Assembly: GCA_023434325.1 (NCBI GenBank) | Contig: JAEYSX010000002.1 | Location: forward strand, 124,001-188,000 | Length of the DNA stretch: 64,000 nucleotides | Source: Candidatus Parcubacteria bacterium | GTDB lineage: Bacteria > Patescibacteriota > Saccharimonadia > Saccharimonadales > UBA4665 | Reading direction: 5' to 3' | Shown: one piece after another, positions 9,201 through 16,497 of the stretch | Numbering within the stretch: the first letter of the stretch is position 1 | Layout of the letters: each line of letters begins with the position of its first letter | Program-made: the position numbers and the translations under genes | The notes under the pieces: generated by a model | What the model saw: only the letters and a program-made list of their open reading frames with translations | Database searches by the model: none | Told to the model about the DNA's origin: nothing

Positions 9201-9308
9201 AGCACGCGCGATACCGGAAGGGGTATTCTGCAGGATCAATACAGCGACCAGTGACATTACCAAAGACCATCTCACAACTGACACTAGGTATTTCTGAACG
9301 GTCTTCAT
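6228..9308 (-). CDS. Large secreted SGNH/GDSL hydrolase with calcium-binding and Ig-like regions
   Basis: This 1026-residue exported protein starts at ATG 9308 (GGGG ribosome site 5 nt upstream; a GTG at 9314 is the alternative). A signal segment spans residues 11-30. The N-terminal 350 residues look like a beta-propeller-type domain. An SGNH hydrolase domain follows: nucleophile in LALGDSFSSGEGE (about residue 366), GND block in SMIGNDIGFG, and catalytic His in SFHPNGEGH (about 611). About residues 755-800 carry two thrombospondin type 3-like calcium loops (DYDGDGTPNNEDAC, DEDRDGVDDVCDPD). The C-terminus has Ig-like strands and a final hydrophobic segment. It is probably an extracellular esterase or lipase of an epibiotic lifestyle; the substrate is unknown. 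Confidence 0.85.
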   Translation of the reverse strand: MKTVQKYLVSVVRWSLVMSLVAVLILQNTPSGIARASVANGWTEGEMPQMALGERVEDGRSSSCTITDFTYYTYTKSDGSFDRVGREAQKQVCAIRNGLGTFGSSNVTEVPYSYEYVKPHTSNAFRVVRPSGQASGLVPVPNQGSFIYRNTSGVVEGVSLHFYDTFIGAGDFEPVYSNVNELAFRLKEPLAAPLRDSAGNVVRLMGSYAFSENGEWMVIEAGGIGLVRVNTKTRAMNLISTDRLRYGQGYAVAFEFAISNDGNSAISSSVEGSVKVYDLTDCQQAPFVAGVDNQVDPGCRSREVRHNIIGQVGSLRSLYQIRYDAEGKSMSGKIVKTEGGVNVTRRFIYSIAGYERPSRLTYLALGDSFSSGEGEFDESYRVAATYSSNPTNKCHVSTRSYPYLVASELGLEDGFHNAACSGAKFDPHYNWDPQYEGSPDDGWAPGTKIQSDFVKQAGSDVITISMIGNDIGFGNKIKRCLMPDTCFELAGDRKSIIKEINGKFGDLIALYTNLKNSSEGTKVYVLGYPKIFSAESSGCRLNVGLDHAERATANKLTSYLNAVIKAAAKVSGVVYIDVENAFTGKQLCDIGSEKAVNGASDDTTASFHPNGEGHRLMAQQLMLQSNNLELPMPPPNSSVQLPDESSEVYSAFLSGASAGGIFARATYTDAVNDTVLRGGTYVVDNINILARPTSVLQAWLHSDPMHVGTVTADESGVLSGTIVIPEDVAPGYHTIHIYGQDLAGEEVDIYKTVFVAVSENDYDGDGTPNNEDACLMSTPSGLDEDRDGVDDVCDPDIGDAPVDSVAPEVVGTPDREPNTTGWYSDDVAITWTAIDPFPSSGAATQPIPTLASREGINMYTSDESCDPLGNCATGSLELKIDKMPPLLGMPVWSCIASCSISAAKIHVPVSDASSGIVAAEYFMGSNDPSQGNATQIPIKDGVATLTFNSGLASGTYNITIRAKDGAGNWSAPIRETAKVSTVLGMKLVSRMPAPSQSPLVTIIQKAAAVAVAIVETVFSKLARLFG

Positions 9309-9438
9309 CGGCACCCCATCTTATAAGACCAGCACAATATATATCGAGTTGCCTCGGACTTACAACAACAAAATACTAAAGTTAATCAGTCGTTAATCAC
9401 TTCGTATTAAGTTACGGGCGAAACGAGTACGGAGCGCG

Positions 9439-10320
9439 TTAACCCCGTGTTTCGGCGGTGAGGTGATCTAGAATAATTGCAGCTTGTTGGGTAATCTCCG
9501 CTATGGCCCGGGGCAACTCGCGGTCTCGGCGTTTTATGGCAACAATCTCTCGCTTGATAAGCCATGGTTGTGGCTCGCCTAGACGCTGCAGCTCGCCGCT
9601 CTTGAGGTGCTCGCGAACCATCAGATAGGGCAGGGCGGCCGATCCTTTACCTTGCAGTACTAACCGCAACGTCACATCAGGGCTGGTCGAGTAAAAGCTA
9701 GTCTGAGCCGTAACCCCGTAGCGCCTCAGCGCCTCGTCAACTAAGCGAAAGGTGTTAGAGGGCCGATCATATGCAATAAAGTCCGGCAGTTTAGCGCCAT
9801 CTACCTTGTACTGAGCTTGACCCACCACGACTAAAGGCTCGGGTGCGACCGGCAAGAACTCCAGAACGGCGGGCAGGCTGCCGCGTCCTTTGGCGACAAA
9901 CGCCGCGTCGACCTCACCACGTCCAACCGCTTCGGCCAGATAGCGTGAGTTGTTTACGGTCAAAGAAATCTCTGCGTCATGCGCAAAATTGAGCGCCGCA
10001 TGGCCGCCAAAAAGCAAGTCGGCTATGCTGTCGATCATGCCAATTCGCAGCGCCACCGGCTGCTTTGCCAGCTCTGCAAGCCGCAGCTTTAGGTTATCTG
10101 TCTGCGCCCCAAGCGCCAGGGCTGCCTCATGCGCCAACTCGCCAGCAGGGGTCAATGTCAACGGACGTGAGCCGCGCACAAACAATCGTGCCTTTAGCTC
10201 ACGCTCCAGCTTGGCAACTGCCGCCGATAACGCCGGCTGCGAAACATGTAGTTCGGCCGCGGCCTTGGTAAAACTGCCGGATTCGGCCAAGCGGGCAAAC
10301 TTACGCAATCTGTCTTCCAT
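9439..10320 (-). CDS. LysR family transcriptional regulator
   Basis: This 293-residue protein has the canonical LysR N-terminal winged helix (residues 1-60, with SFTKAAAELHVSQPALSAAVAKLE) and a periplasmic-binding-protein-like effector domain (about 90-290). It is divergently transcribed from the inositol-3-phosphate synthase gene, so autoregulation and control of that gene are likely. A TATAAT box on the minus strand lies 8 nt before its ATG. The shared 149-nt spacer contains AT-rich dyads (TTATAA repeated 10341-10366 region) that could be LysR sites. The inducer is unknown. Confidence 0.9.
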   Translation of the reverse strand: MEDRLRKFARLAESGSFTKAAAELHVSQPALSAAVAKLERELKARLFVRGSRPLTLTPAGELAHEAALALGAQTDNLKLRLAELAKQPVALRIGMIDSIADLLFGGHAALNFAHDAEISLTVNNSRYLAEAVGRGEVDAAFVAKGRGSLPAVLEFLPVAPEPLVVVGQAQYKVDGAKLPDFIAYDRPSNTFRLVDEALRRYGVTAQTSFYSTSPDVTLRLVLQGKGSAALPYLMVREHLKSGELQRLGEPQPWLIKREIVAIKRRDRELPRAIAEITQQAAIILDHLTAETRG

Positions 10321-10354
10321 AACTAATAATTATACACTTATAAAAAGTATGTAT

Positions 10355-10383
10355 TTGAGTTATAAAAGATCCGCCTTTACTAT
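10355..10383 (+). promoter_or_regulatory. Promoter of inositol-3-phosphate synthase
   Basis: TTGAGT (10355-10360), a 17-nt spacer and TACTAT (10378-10383) form a good sigma-70-type promoter, giving a leader of about 80 nt before the ATG at 10470. It overlaps AT-rich repeats that could be bound by the divergent LysR protein. Confidence 0.65.
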
Positions 10384-10469
10384 GAACACTGGTAACGGTT
10401 CCGAAATCGGGAATACAGCCACCTATCATTATTGGCAAATGCCGCAGTCGCGGCGACAACGGGGGAAAC

Positions 10470-11597
10470 ATGGGAAAGATTAAAGTTGCGATTGTAGGCG
10501 TGGGCAACTGCGCATCATCGCTGGTGCAAGGAATTGAATATTATAAAAACGCCAAAGACAACGAATTTGTGCCAGGCGTTATGCACGTCAACTTTGGCGG
10601 CTACCACATCCGCGACATCGAGATTGTAGCGGCCTTTGACGTCAACTCGGAAAAAGTAGGCAAAGACGTGGCCGAAGCGATTTACGCGGCGCCCAACAAC
10701 ACCACTGTATTCGCGCAGGTCCCCAAGCTGGGCGTAAAAGTCAGCCGCGGCCCAGTGCTAGACGGCGTCAACAAGTACACGGCAGAAGTAGTGCCGGTTA
10801 ATCACAAAACCAAAGTCGACGACGTGGTAAAAATTCTAGAGGACAGTGGGGCAGAGGCGGTTATCAACTACCTGCCAGTCGGCTCACAAAAGGCGACGGA
10901 ATTTTACGCGCAAGCGGCAATTGACGCCGGTTGCGGGTTTGTAAACTGCATCCCGGTGTTTATCGCCAGCGACCCCAAGTGGGCGCAAAAGTTTGAGACG
11001 GCTGGCCTGCCGGTTATCGGCGACGACATCAAGGCGCAAGTGGGCGCGACGATTACTCACCGCACGCTCGTTAACCTCTTCCTTGACCGCGGCATGAAAA
11101 TCGAGCGCACATACCAGCTCAACACCGGCGGTAACACCGACTTCCTTAACATGCTGGAGCGCGACCGTCTCACACACAAAAAAATCAGCAAAACCAAGGC
11201 TGTACAATCGCAAATCGAGGCGCGCGGTCAGGATATCCACCCAGACGATATTCACGTCGGCCCCAGCGACTACGTGCCGTGGCAAAAGGATAACAAGGTG
11301 TGCTTCTTGCGTATCGAGAGCAAACACTTTGGCGACGTGCCGATGCACCTAGAGCTACGACTAAGCGTCGAGGACTCGCCTAACAGCGCCGGTGTTGCTA
11401 TCGACAGTATCCGCTGTCTTAAATTGGCGCTGGACAACAATCTCAAGGGCGCGATTATCGAACCTGCCGCGTACTTCCAAAAGCACCCTCCACAACAGAT
11501 AGAGGACCGCACCGCCCGCGAGCTCGTCGAGAAATTCATCCAAAAATACGGCCGTAGCAAAAAATCAGCCACAGCTAAGCGCGCCAAAGCCAAATAG
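10470..11597 (+). CDS. ino1: Inositol-3-phosphate synthase
   Basis: The 375 residues match the short bacterial/archaeal myo-inositol-1-phosphate synthases: N-terminal Rossmann motif VAIVGVGNCASSLVQG, central VGDD-type motif (LPVIGDDIKAQVGATITHR) and NTGGNTDF in the catalytic domain. The enzyme converts glucose 6-phosphate to 1L-myo-inositol 3-phosphate with bound NAD. A lysine/alanine-rich tail (GRSKKSATAKRAKAK) is added at the C-terminus. The product is the head group precursor for inositol phospholipids; a CDP-alcohol phosphotransferase, a CarS-like cytidylyltransferase and a PHP protein are encoded 0.6-2.4 kb downstream on the other strand. Confidence 0.95.
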   Translation: MGKIKVAIVGVGNCASSLVQGIEYYKNAKDNEFVPGVMHVNFGGYHIRDIEIVAAFDVNSEKVGKDVAEAIYAAPNNTTVFAQVPKLGVKVSRGPVLDGVNKYTAEVVPVNHKTKVDDVVKILEDSGAEAVINYLPVGSQKATEFYAQAAIDAGCGFVNCIPVFIASDPKWAQKFETAGLPVIGDDIKAQVGATITHRTLVNLFLDRGMKIERTYQLNTGGNTDFLNMLERDRLTHKKISKTKAVQSQIEARGQDIHPDDIHVGPSDYVPWQKDNKVCFLRIESKHFGDVPMHLELRLSVEDSPNSAGVAIDSIRCLKLALDNNLKGAIIEPAAYFQKHPPQQIEDRTARELVEKFIQKYGRSKKSATAKRAKAK

Positions 11598-11671
11598 ACT
11601 ACGATCACTATATACGCTTTCCTAGCACAGAAGTTGCAACCACACCCTTACCGTGGTAAAACTATGCAGTC

Positions 11672-12177
11672 ATGATGTGTTACGAAAGCGGGCCAGCGCC
11701 GCCCGACATACCTATACCAGACATCTATACACGACTAGCTGTTATTATGCACAGCTCTAATCCGTATTTTGCAAAACCTAGTCTACAACATTGCTATCTA
11801 GCATTTACGGCTGAGAATCCACACCAAATCGAACTCACTTTGCGCATATGGACGCCCCAGAAAACGCATCGTCGTGGACACTTAGCCGTGAACTAGCAGC
11901 GCAAAGCCTTGAGGATTTTGAAGGAATCATCGGTGCGGGAGACGTTCAGTTATACCTTCACGCCAAGCATGGGTCCGGTCGGGATAGCATAGGAAGAATA
12001 GCCCTACATCTAAACACGCCTGCGGGTGAATCGACCGCATGGCTGCCGCTAGACCCATTCAGGCAATTCCTAGAAGCAACCGAACAACTTGCACCTACAG
12101 GTGGTATCGACGCCAGAGTGAGCGCCGAGTATATGGTCGAACGCTTCCTTCGAGACGCAAACTTGAACCCCTACTAG
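11672..12177 (+). pseudogene. SsgA-like protein interrupted by a frameshift
   Basis: Two overlapping reading frames together give one SsgA-family-like protein. The first frame (from 11672, or ATG 11747) encodes AENPHQIELTLRI, matching the DPYAIRMTF region of SsgA; the second frame (from about 11848) encodes SSWTLSRELAAQSL, GAGDVQLYLH, and FRQFLEATEQLAPTGG, matching the W-x-x-x-RELL, GDGDV and FLDRTDxLVPxG blocks in the same order. The join needs a -1 shift near 11846-11850. This may be a genuine disruption, a sequencing indel, or translation of the second part alone (11848-12177, 109 aa). SsgA-like proteins guide division and peptidoglycan events in sporulating actinobacteria. Confidence 0.6.
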
Positions 12178-12193
12178 ATGAGGCTGGATTCAG

Positions 12194-12751
12194 CTAGATC
12201 GGACGCTCTTTAAAGCCAGTAATCCAACCAATGTAGGTAGAGGCGAGATGGATAACGAACCACAGCAGAATCAGCCAAATATACTGGCCGACAGTAAGCG
12301 CCACAAACGGTGCAGTAATAAGGCTTGCACCGATGATATAATCCAGTTGATCCCAAGGGAACCAGCCGTGACCCGGCGGCGTGTTGCGCTGGCGCTTAAA
12401 GAAGCTCTCGATAGCGTCGCCGCCGAGCGCGCCAATTGCAAACAGCGGACCGAGCAAAAGCGTCGGCAACTGCGTGTAATCAATCTGGCTGGTTAAATTG
12501 GCCGCCCAAGCGTAATGCTCGACCGACAGTTGTTGCAGCCACAGTACAAGTGTCGCGATCAGTATGCCCGAAATGAATCCGCGCCAGGTCTTGTGCGAAC
12601 CGAATACGCGGTGACCCCGGTAGGTTTTGCCAAAATCCATTGGCGCGTCAAACTTACGAAGAAACGGCACTTTGGCAATCGGAATAGGAATCATGTTAGC
12701 CAAAGCGGCGGGCAAAAAGAACCACAACGCAAAAAGTATATCGTGTACCAC
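12194..12751 (-). CDS. CarS-like CDP-lipid synthase (CDP-archaeol synthase family)
   Basis: This 185-residue polytopic membrane protein has about five hydrophobic segments and the CarS/CdsA signature: KTYRGHRVFGSHKTWRG, then GGDAIESFFKRQ and PWDQLDYIIGA near the C-terminal half. In archaea CarS makes CDP-archaeol from CTP and unsaturated archaetidic acid; bacterial members probably act on phosphatidate-like lipids, but this has not been shown for this gene. It overlaps the PHP gene by one nucleotide and is the last gene of a three-gene operon with a CDP-alcohol phosphotransferase, which would use its product. Confidence 0.85.
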   Translation of the reverse strand: MVHDILFALWFFLPAALANMIPIPIAKVPFLRKFDAPMDFGKTYRGHRVFGSHKTWRGFISGILIATLVLWLQQLSVEHYAWAANLTSQIDYTQLPTLLLGPLFAIGALGGDAIESFFKRQRNTPPGHGWFPWDQLDYIIGASLITAPFVALTVGQYIWLILLWFVIHLASTYIGWITGFKERPI

Positions 12752-13398
12752 TAACGTCTCCTTCTGATTCGGTTGAGCTTAGGATACAACACGCCGCGTA
12801 GGCCAGGCAAACCTGATTTGTACGTTGCCTCTGCTAATAACGAGGCCAGCGTCTCGCGCGTGGGCATCTGCTGGATTAGGCTGTACGTCCGACCCCAACC
12901 GTGTTTGCCGTGCGAGTCGCTACTGGCAGCACGGGGCATCCGATGCTGCGCTGCCCATGCTTCGGCCTGCTTGCTCTTGTTCTGAAAAACAGCGCGGCCG
13001 TTGCGCGTCTCGATAATATCTACTTTATCGGCAATCGTATCCAGCGTGACGGGCGATATACCCTTGCGCACGGTCTCGAAGGGGTGAGGGATATACACCA
13101 AGCCGCCTTGCTGCTTGATGGCCTCTGCGGTATCGGCGGCGCTCATGCCGGCCTTGACCGTCTCGGTCAGATACAAGCCGATGATTTCGCCCTCGTAGGT
13201 GGTAATCTCTTCGCCAACGATGATCCGCTCGCCCAACTTGGCATGCATCTCTTGCGCAAAAGAGATAGTATTGTGGTCGGTTATAGCAATGCAGTCCAGC
13301 TTGCCGGTCTCTAGCATTCTGCGATAATCGCTCTCGCTCAGCGATCCGTCGGGCGAAGCTACAGAATGAGTATGAAGATCTATCTTATGCATCTGCAA
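12751..13398 (-). CDS. PHP domain phosphoesterase
   Basis: The 215 residues contain the PHP metal-binding motifs in order: KIDLHTHSVASPDG near the N-terminus, ITDHNTI, the glutamate in GEEITTYEGE, YIPHPFE, and AASSDSHG near the C-terminus. PHP proteins are trinuclear-metal phosphatases or nucleases; this size fits the TrpH/YciV-like branch. It overlaps the CDP-alcohol phosphotransferase by 14 nt and CarS by one nt. In this setting it could dephosphorylate an inositol-phosphate lipid or a soluble inositol phosphate, but that is inference. Confidence 0.85.
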   Translation of the reverse strand: MQMHKIDLHTHSVASPDGSLSESDYRRMLETGKLDCIAITDHNTISFAQEMHAKLGERIIVGEEITTYEGEIIGLYLTETVKAGMSAADTAEAIKQQGGLVYIPHPFETVRKGISPVTLDTIADKVDIIETRNGRAVFQNKSKQAEAWAAQHRMPRAASSDSHGKHGWGRTYSLIQQMPTRETLASLLAEATYKSGLPGLRGVLYPKLNRIRRRR

Positions 13399-14017
13399 GT
13401 TTGCCGTATACCATCGCCAAGCGTCCGAACGCCGTGTATGCTGCGCCTACTGCGATGACGGCTACAGCTATCGTGAGCTGTCCGGTGACTAGTCCAATAA
13501 AGAGTACTGCCATTCGAACCTCAAACGCAAAAATGCCGCTCCTAAACGCCTTGTTGCTCGCATGTTTGCTTGCCTTATACTTGGCCATCACGGCGTCGCC
13601 CATGGCATTTAGGTAGCTGGTCAGTAGCGAGCAACCGAGGGCAGCCGCCACCGCAGCCACAAAGAACGCACTTTCGCCCGTCAGTACAAACGAGTAGGCT
13701 ATGCCGATGTATAAAACAACTTCTTTGACACGGTCGGTCACCGAGTCCAGCAGCATACCGCCGGCGGACACGCGATTTTGCAGCCGAGCCAGCTCGCCGT
13801 CAAGCTTATCAAACAAACCAAAGACAAACAGTAGTGCAGCCGCCGCTATCCAATAATCAACGGCAATCAGCCATGCAATCGGCACATGCATAGCCAGGCC
13901 AAACAATGTCACTGCATTGGGGTCGAGTCGCCCCTTCGTTAAGTTATTGAGTCCTTTTGCGATTCTGGCTATAACTCTTATGAACGCCTGTCGCACTACA
14001 TCAATTGCTTTTTGCAT
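13385..14017 (-). CDS. CDP-alcohol phosphatidyltransferase
   Basis: This 210-residue protein has several membrane helices and the complete family signature D-x2-DG-x2-AR-x8-G-x3-D-x3-D in DKLDGELARLQNRVSAG followed by GMLLDSVTD (about residues 70-96). Such enzymes join a CDP-activated lipid to an alcohol or phospho-alcohol. With inositol-3-phosphate synthase nearby and a CarS-like CDP-lipid synthase in the same operon, the likely acceptor is inositol phosphate, as in mycobacterial phosphatidylinositol-phosphate synthase, but glycerol phosphate cannot be excluded. A TACAAT box lies 7 nt before the ATG. Confidence 0.9.
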   Translation of the reverse strand: MQKAIDVVRQAFIRVIARIAKGLNNLTKGRLDPNAVTLFGLAMHVPIAWLIAVDYWIAAAALLFVFGLFDKLDGELARLQNRVSAGGMLLDSVTDRVKEVVLYIGIAYSFVLTGESAFFVAAVAAALGCSLLTSYLNAMGDAVMAKYKASKHASNKAFRSGIFAFEVRMAVLFIGLVTGQLTIAVAVIAVGAAYTAFGRLAMVYGKLADA

Positions 14018-14024
14018 TGGTTGT

Positions 14025-14030
14025 ATTGTA
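14025..14030 (-). promoter_or_regulatory. -10 box of the CDP-alcohol phosphotransferase operon (leaderless)
   Basis: TACAAT on the minus strand ends 7 nt before the ATG at 14017, with no Shine-Dalgarno between, so the mRNA probably begins at or next to the start codon. Confidence 0.55.
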
Positions 14031-14067
14031 TCACTTCTGTGGCCGCAAAGTATGCTACAGTAAAACC

Positions 14068-15288
14068 ATGAGCAAATTGAGGGGTAGGTGGCTGTGGGCC
14101 ATCGTAGCGACGGAGCTACTTATTATTGCCGGCCTGCTAGTTTGGGGATTGGTCATCCGGGAGCCCGAAAAATCGCAAGCACCGAGCACCGAAAACCAGC
14201 AATCTAGCGCGCAACTCAAAGAACCAAAGGTAGAGCTTAAAAAGCTAGCCGAAGGGTTTGACCAACCCACGGCCATCGTTGCCCTGAGCGACCCCGCCGA
14301 CAAACGACTGTTTATCGTAGAACAATCGGGCACAATCCGTACCGCCACGACTACGGGGGATGTGGCGCCGCAGCCGCTCCTAGACATATCATCCAGAGTG
14401 CAAACCAGCGGAGAAATGGGGTTGCTAGGCATGACATTCCACCCCAAGGCCGCGCAAAACAATTACTTTTACGTCAATTACGTAGACAAAAACCGAAACA
14501 CGATTATCGCGCGATTCACCATGCAAGGCGAGGCAGCCGACCCGGCCAGCGAAAAGGTACTGCTTAAAATCAAGCAACCGTTTGCCAACCACAATGGCGG
14601 TCAACTCGCATTCGGCCCCGACGGCTATCTGTACATTGGGCTTGGCGACGGCGGCAGTAGCGGCGATCCAAACAACCGCTCACAAAACAAGGACGATTTA
14701 CTTGGCAAAATACTGCGAATCGATGTGGACCAAGGCGACCCGTACGGCATCCCCGCAGACAATCCGTTTGCCGATGGCGGCGGACGCGGCGAAGTCTGGG
14801 CGCTGGGTCTGCGCAACCCGTGGAGATTCAGCTTTGACCAAAAAACCGGCAACTTGTTTATTGCCGATGTAGGCCAAGGCGAATGGGAAGAAGTCAGCCT
14901 CCAATCCGCAACCAGCAAAGGCGGCGAAAACTACGGCTGGCGCTGCTTTGAGGGCGAACACGCATACAGAAACGCCGCATGCCCCGAGCAGCCACTAGTA
15001 TACCCGATCATAGAGTACGGTCACGACGAGGGTCGCTGCTCGATAACCGGCGGTTACATGTACCGCGGCAGTGTGTATCCCGCGCTGCAAGGAAGCTACT
15101 TTTATGGCGATTACTGTAACGGCCAGATCTTCTCGGCAAAACCAGCCGGCACCAAGTGGCAAACATCGCTCGCGGTCAACAGCCCGCTCAAAATTAGCAC
15201 CTTTGGACAAGATAGTTCCGGCGAGCTATACGTCGCCGATCACACAACCGGCGCAATCTACCAGATCACCGACACTGCAAACGACTGA
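14068..15288 (+). CDS. Membrane-anchored glucose/sorbosone dehydrogenase-type beta-propeller
   Basis: The ATG at 14068 gives 406 residues; TACAGT lies 6 nt upstream. A membrane anchor (residues 9-27) is followed by a linker and a GSDH-type six-bladed propeller with LGMTFHP, HNGGQLAFGPDGYLYIGLGD, LLGKILRID, RNPWRFSFD and IADVGQGEWEEV. Family members are PQQ-dependent sugar dehydrogenases outside the membrane (Asd/YliI type), although many homologues have no proven activity. The basic residues and His of the PQQ pocket region appear present (HNGGQ). A redox partner is not evident here. Confidence 0.85.
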   Translation: MSKLRGRWLWAIVATELLIIAGLLVWGLVIREPEKSQAPSTENQQSSAQLKEPKVELKKLAEGFDQPTAIVALSDPADKRLFIVEQSGTIRTATTTGDVAPQPLLDISSRVQTSGEMGLLGMTFHPKAAQNNYFYVNYVDKNRNTIIARFTMQGEAADPASEKVLLKIKQPFANHNGGQLAFGPDGYLYIGLGDGGSSGDPNNRSQNKDDLLGKILRIDVDQGDPYGIPADNPFADGGGRGEVWALGLRNPWRFSFDQKTGNLFIADVGQGEWEEVSLQSATSKGGENYGWRCFEGEHAYRNAACPEQPLVYPIIEYGHDEGRCSITGGYMYRGSVYPALQGSYFYGDYCNGQIFSAKPAGTKWQTSLAVNSPLKISTFGQDSSGELYVADHTTGAIYQITDTAND

Positions 15289-15354
15289 TCGCGATAAGCG
15301 GGACATAAAGCTGTAAAAATACTCACAGCGTAAATCTGCTACTATACATACAGC

Positions 15355-16335
15355 ATGGCTGACTTTAAGCTTCTAACCACGGATCAATACTACGAATCGC
15401 TGCTAACAGAGATTCCCGGAGCCAAAAGGCGGGTAGTGATCAGCGCGATGGTTGTTTTGTGGGGCAAACGAACGGCGGCCATATTCTCGCTCCTAGAAAA
15501 AGCCCTAAGCCGCGGCGTCCACGTAACTGTACTTTTAGACAAATACACAAGGCTCACGTATCTCCATCAGCTTGGCAAAGGCGGATCTAAGCGTCTGCGG
15601 CAAACCGACGACGTACTCGCCAAACTGCGCGATGCGGGCGCGCACGTCTATACCTTTGGCAAGCTCGGCCTCATTCCGCAAAAAGGACGCTGCCACGTCA
15701 AGATAACCGTGGTCGACAACCGCTGGTACTCCTTTGGGGGAGTGAACTTTATCGACGAGGCGTTTAACAACGCCGATTACATGCTTACCGGCGAAAACGC
15801 CCAAATCGCCAACCGCCTGGCAGAGATGGTTGACCTTATCGCCACCAGCCGTCCACCGCTTTTCGATAACGAGACCAGGATCAACGACCACGGCTCCATA
15901 TTATTTGACGGCGGCCAAGCTCGCCACTCGATCATCTACGAACGCGCCTGCGAGCTGGCATCACAATCAAAACGCGTTTGGTTTACCAGCCAAATGACGC
16001 CTAGCGGGCAATTGGCACGGCTCCTGCACGAAACAAAGGCAACAGTGTATACAAACGCACCCGAGGTCATGGGCACGCTCGAAGGCGCCGCTCAGGCCTA
16101 CGATATGCAGAAATACCGCATCAAGAACGCTTACAAAGGCCACCAGTACGTCCACGCCAAAGTCATGCTGTTCGAGCTTGCCAGTGGCAAAAAGGCGCTC
16201 CTTAGTGGCTCGCACAATTTTAGCTACCGCGGCGTCGAATTCGGCACCCAAGAAATCGCCCTGCAATCGACCGACCCCAAGTTGTGGGAACTTTTACACG
16301 ACTTTATCCAAAAAAATGTATCTCAAGAAGGTTAA
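15355..16335 (+). CDS. Phospholipase D-like protein (cardiolipin synthase-type)
   Basis: This 326-residue protein has two PLD half-sites. The first is CHVKITVVDN (His at about 114, H-x-K-x4-D); the second is YVHAKVMLFE (His at 267) followed by GSHN, in which the usual Asp is Glu. The N-terminal part lacks membrane helices, unlike full cardiolipin synthases. PLD enzymes exchange phosphodiester bonds; phospholipid head-group or cardiolipin chemistry is likely given the nearby lipid genes. TATACA lies 6 nt before the ATG. Confidence 0.8.
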   Translation: MADFKLLTTDQYYESLLTEIPGAKRRVVISAMVVLWGKRTAAIFSLLEKALSRGVHVTVLLDKYTRLTYLHQLGKGGSKRLRQTDDVLAKLRDAGAHVYTFGKLGLIPQKGRCHVKITVVDNRWYSFGGVNFIDEAFNNADYMLTGENAQIANRLAEMVDLIATSRPPLFDNETRINDHGSILFDGGQARHSIIYERACELASQSKRVWFTSQMTPSGQLARLLHETKATVYTNAPEVMGTLEGAAQAYDMQKYRIKNAYKGHQYVHAKVMLFELASGKKALLSGSHNFSYRGVEFGTQEIALQSTDPKLWELLHDFIQKNVSQEG

Positions 16336-16404
16336 AAAAGTTACAGCGGCAAGCCGCCAACCTCTTTAGAGTAGCAGTATCATCAACATAAGGAGGATCA
16401 CGAT

Positions 16405-16434
16405 ATGGTACTGCGTGATGGCGACGACGAATAG
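16405..16434 (+). CDS. Possible 9-codon peptide ORF with a near-perfect ribosome binding site
   Basis: The sequence aaggaggatca lies 4-5 nt before an ATG that opens a nine-codon ORF (MVLRDGDDE, stop TAG). The binding site is stronger than that of nearly any other gene in the window, although nothing else starts there. A GC-rich hairpin follows at about 16455-16479. It could be a leader peptide, a tiny protein, or chance. Confidence 0.35.
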   Translation: MVLRDGDDE

Positions 16435-16454
16435 TAACAAAATCTAGCATTTTT

Positions 16455-16480
16455 GACGGCCGCACTCTACGCGGCCGTCA
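16455..16480. terminator. GC-rich hairpin between mini-ORF and DUF5665 gene
   Basis: gacggccgc and gcggccgtc are perfect inverted copies separated by about 7 nt. There is a T-run before it but only a weak T-rich tail after it, so terminator activity is uncertain; it may end transcription of the PLD gene. Confidence 0.45.
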
Positions 16481-16485
16481 TTCTG

Positions 16486-16491
16486 TATAAT
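16486..16491 (+). promoter_or_regulatory. -10 box of the DUF5665 gene (leaderless)
   Basis: A consensus TATAAT sits 6 nt before ATG 16498 (another in-frame ATG follows it directly at 16492). No Shine-Dalgarno fits between. Confidence 0.6.
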
Positions 16492-16497
16492 ATGCAT

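Noticed and set aside
9950..10483. 177-codon plus-strand frame opposite the LysR gene
   Set aside because: It is the antisense shadow of a clear LysR coding sequence and runs through the divergent promoter region.
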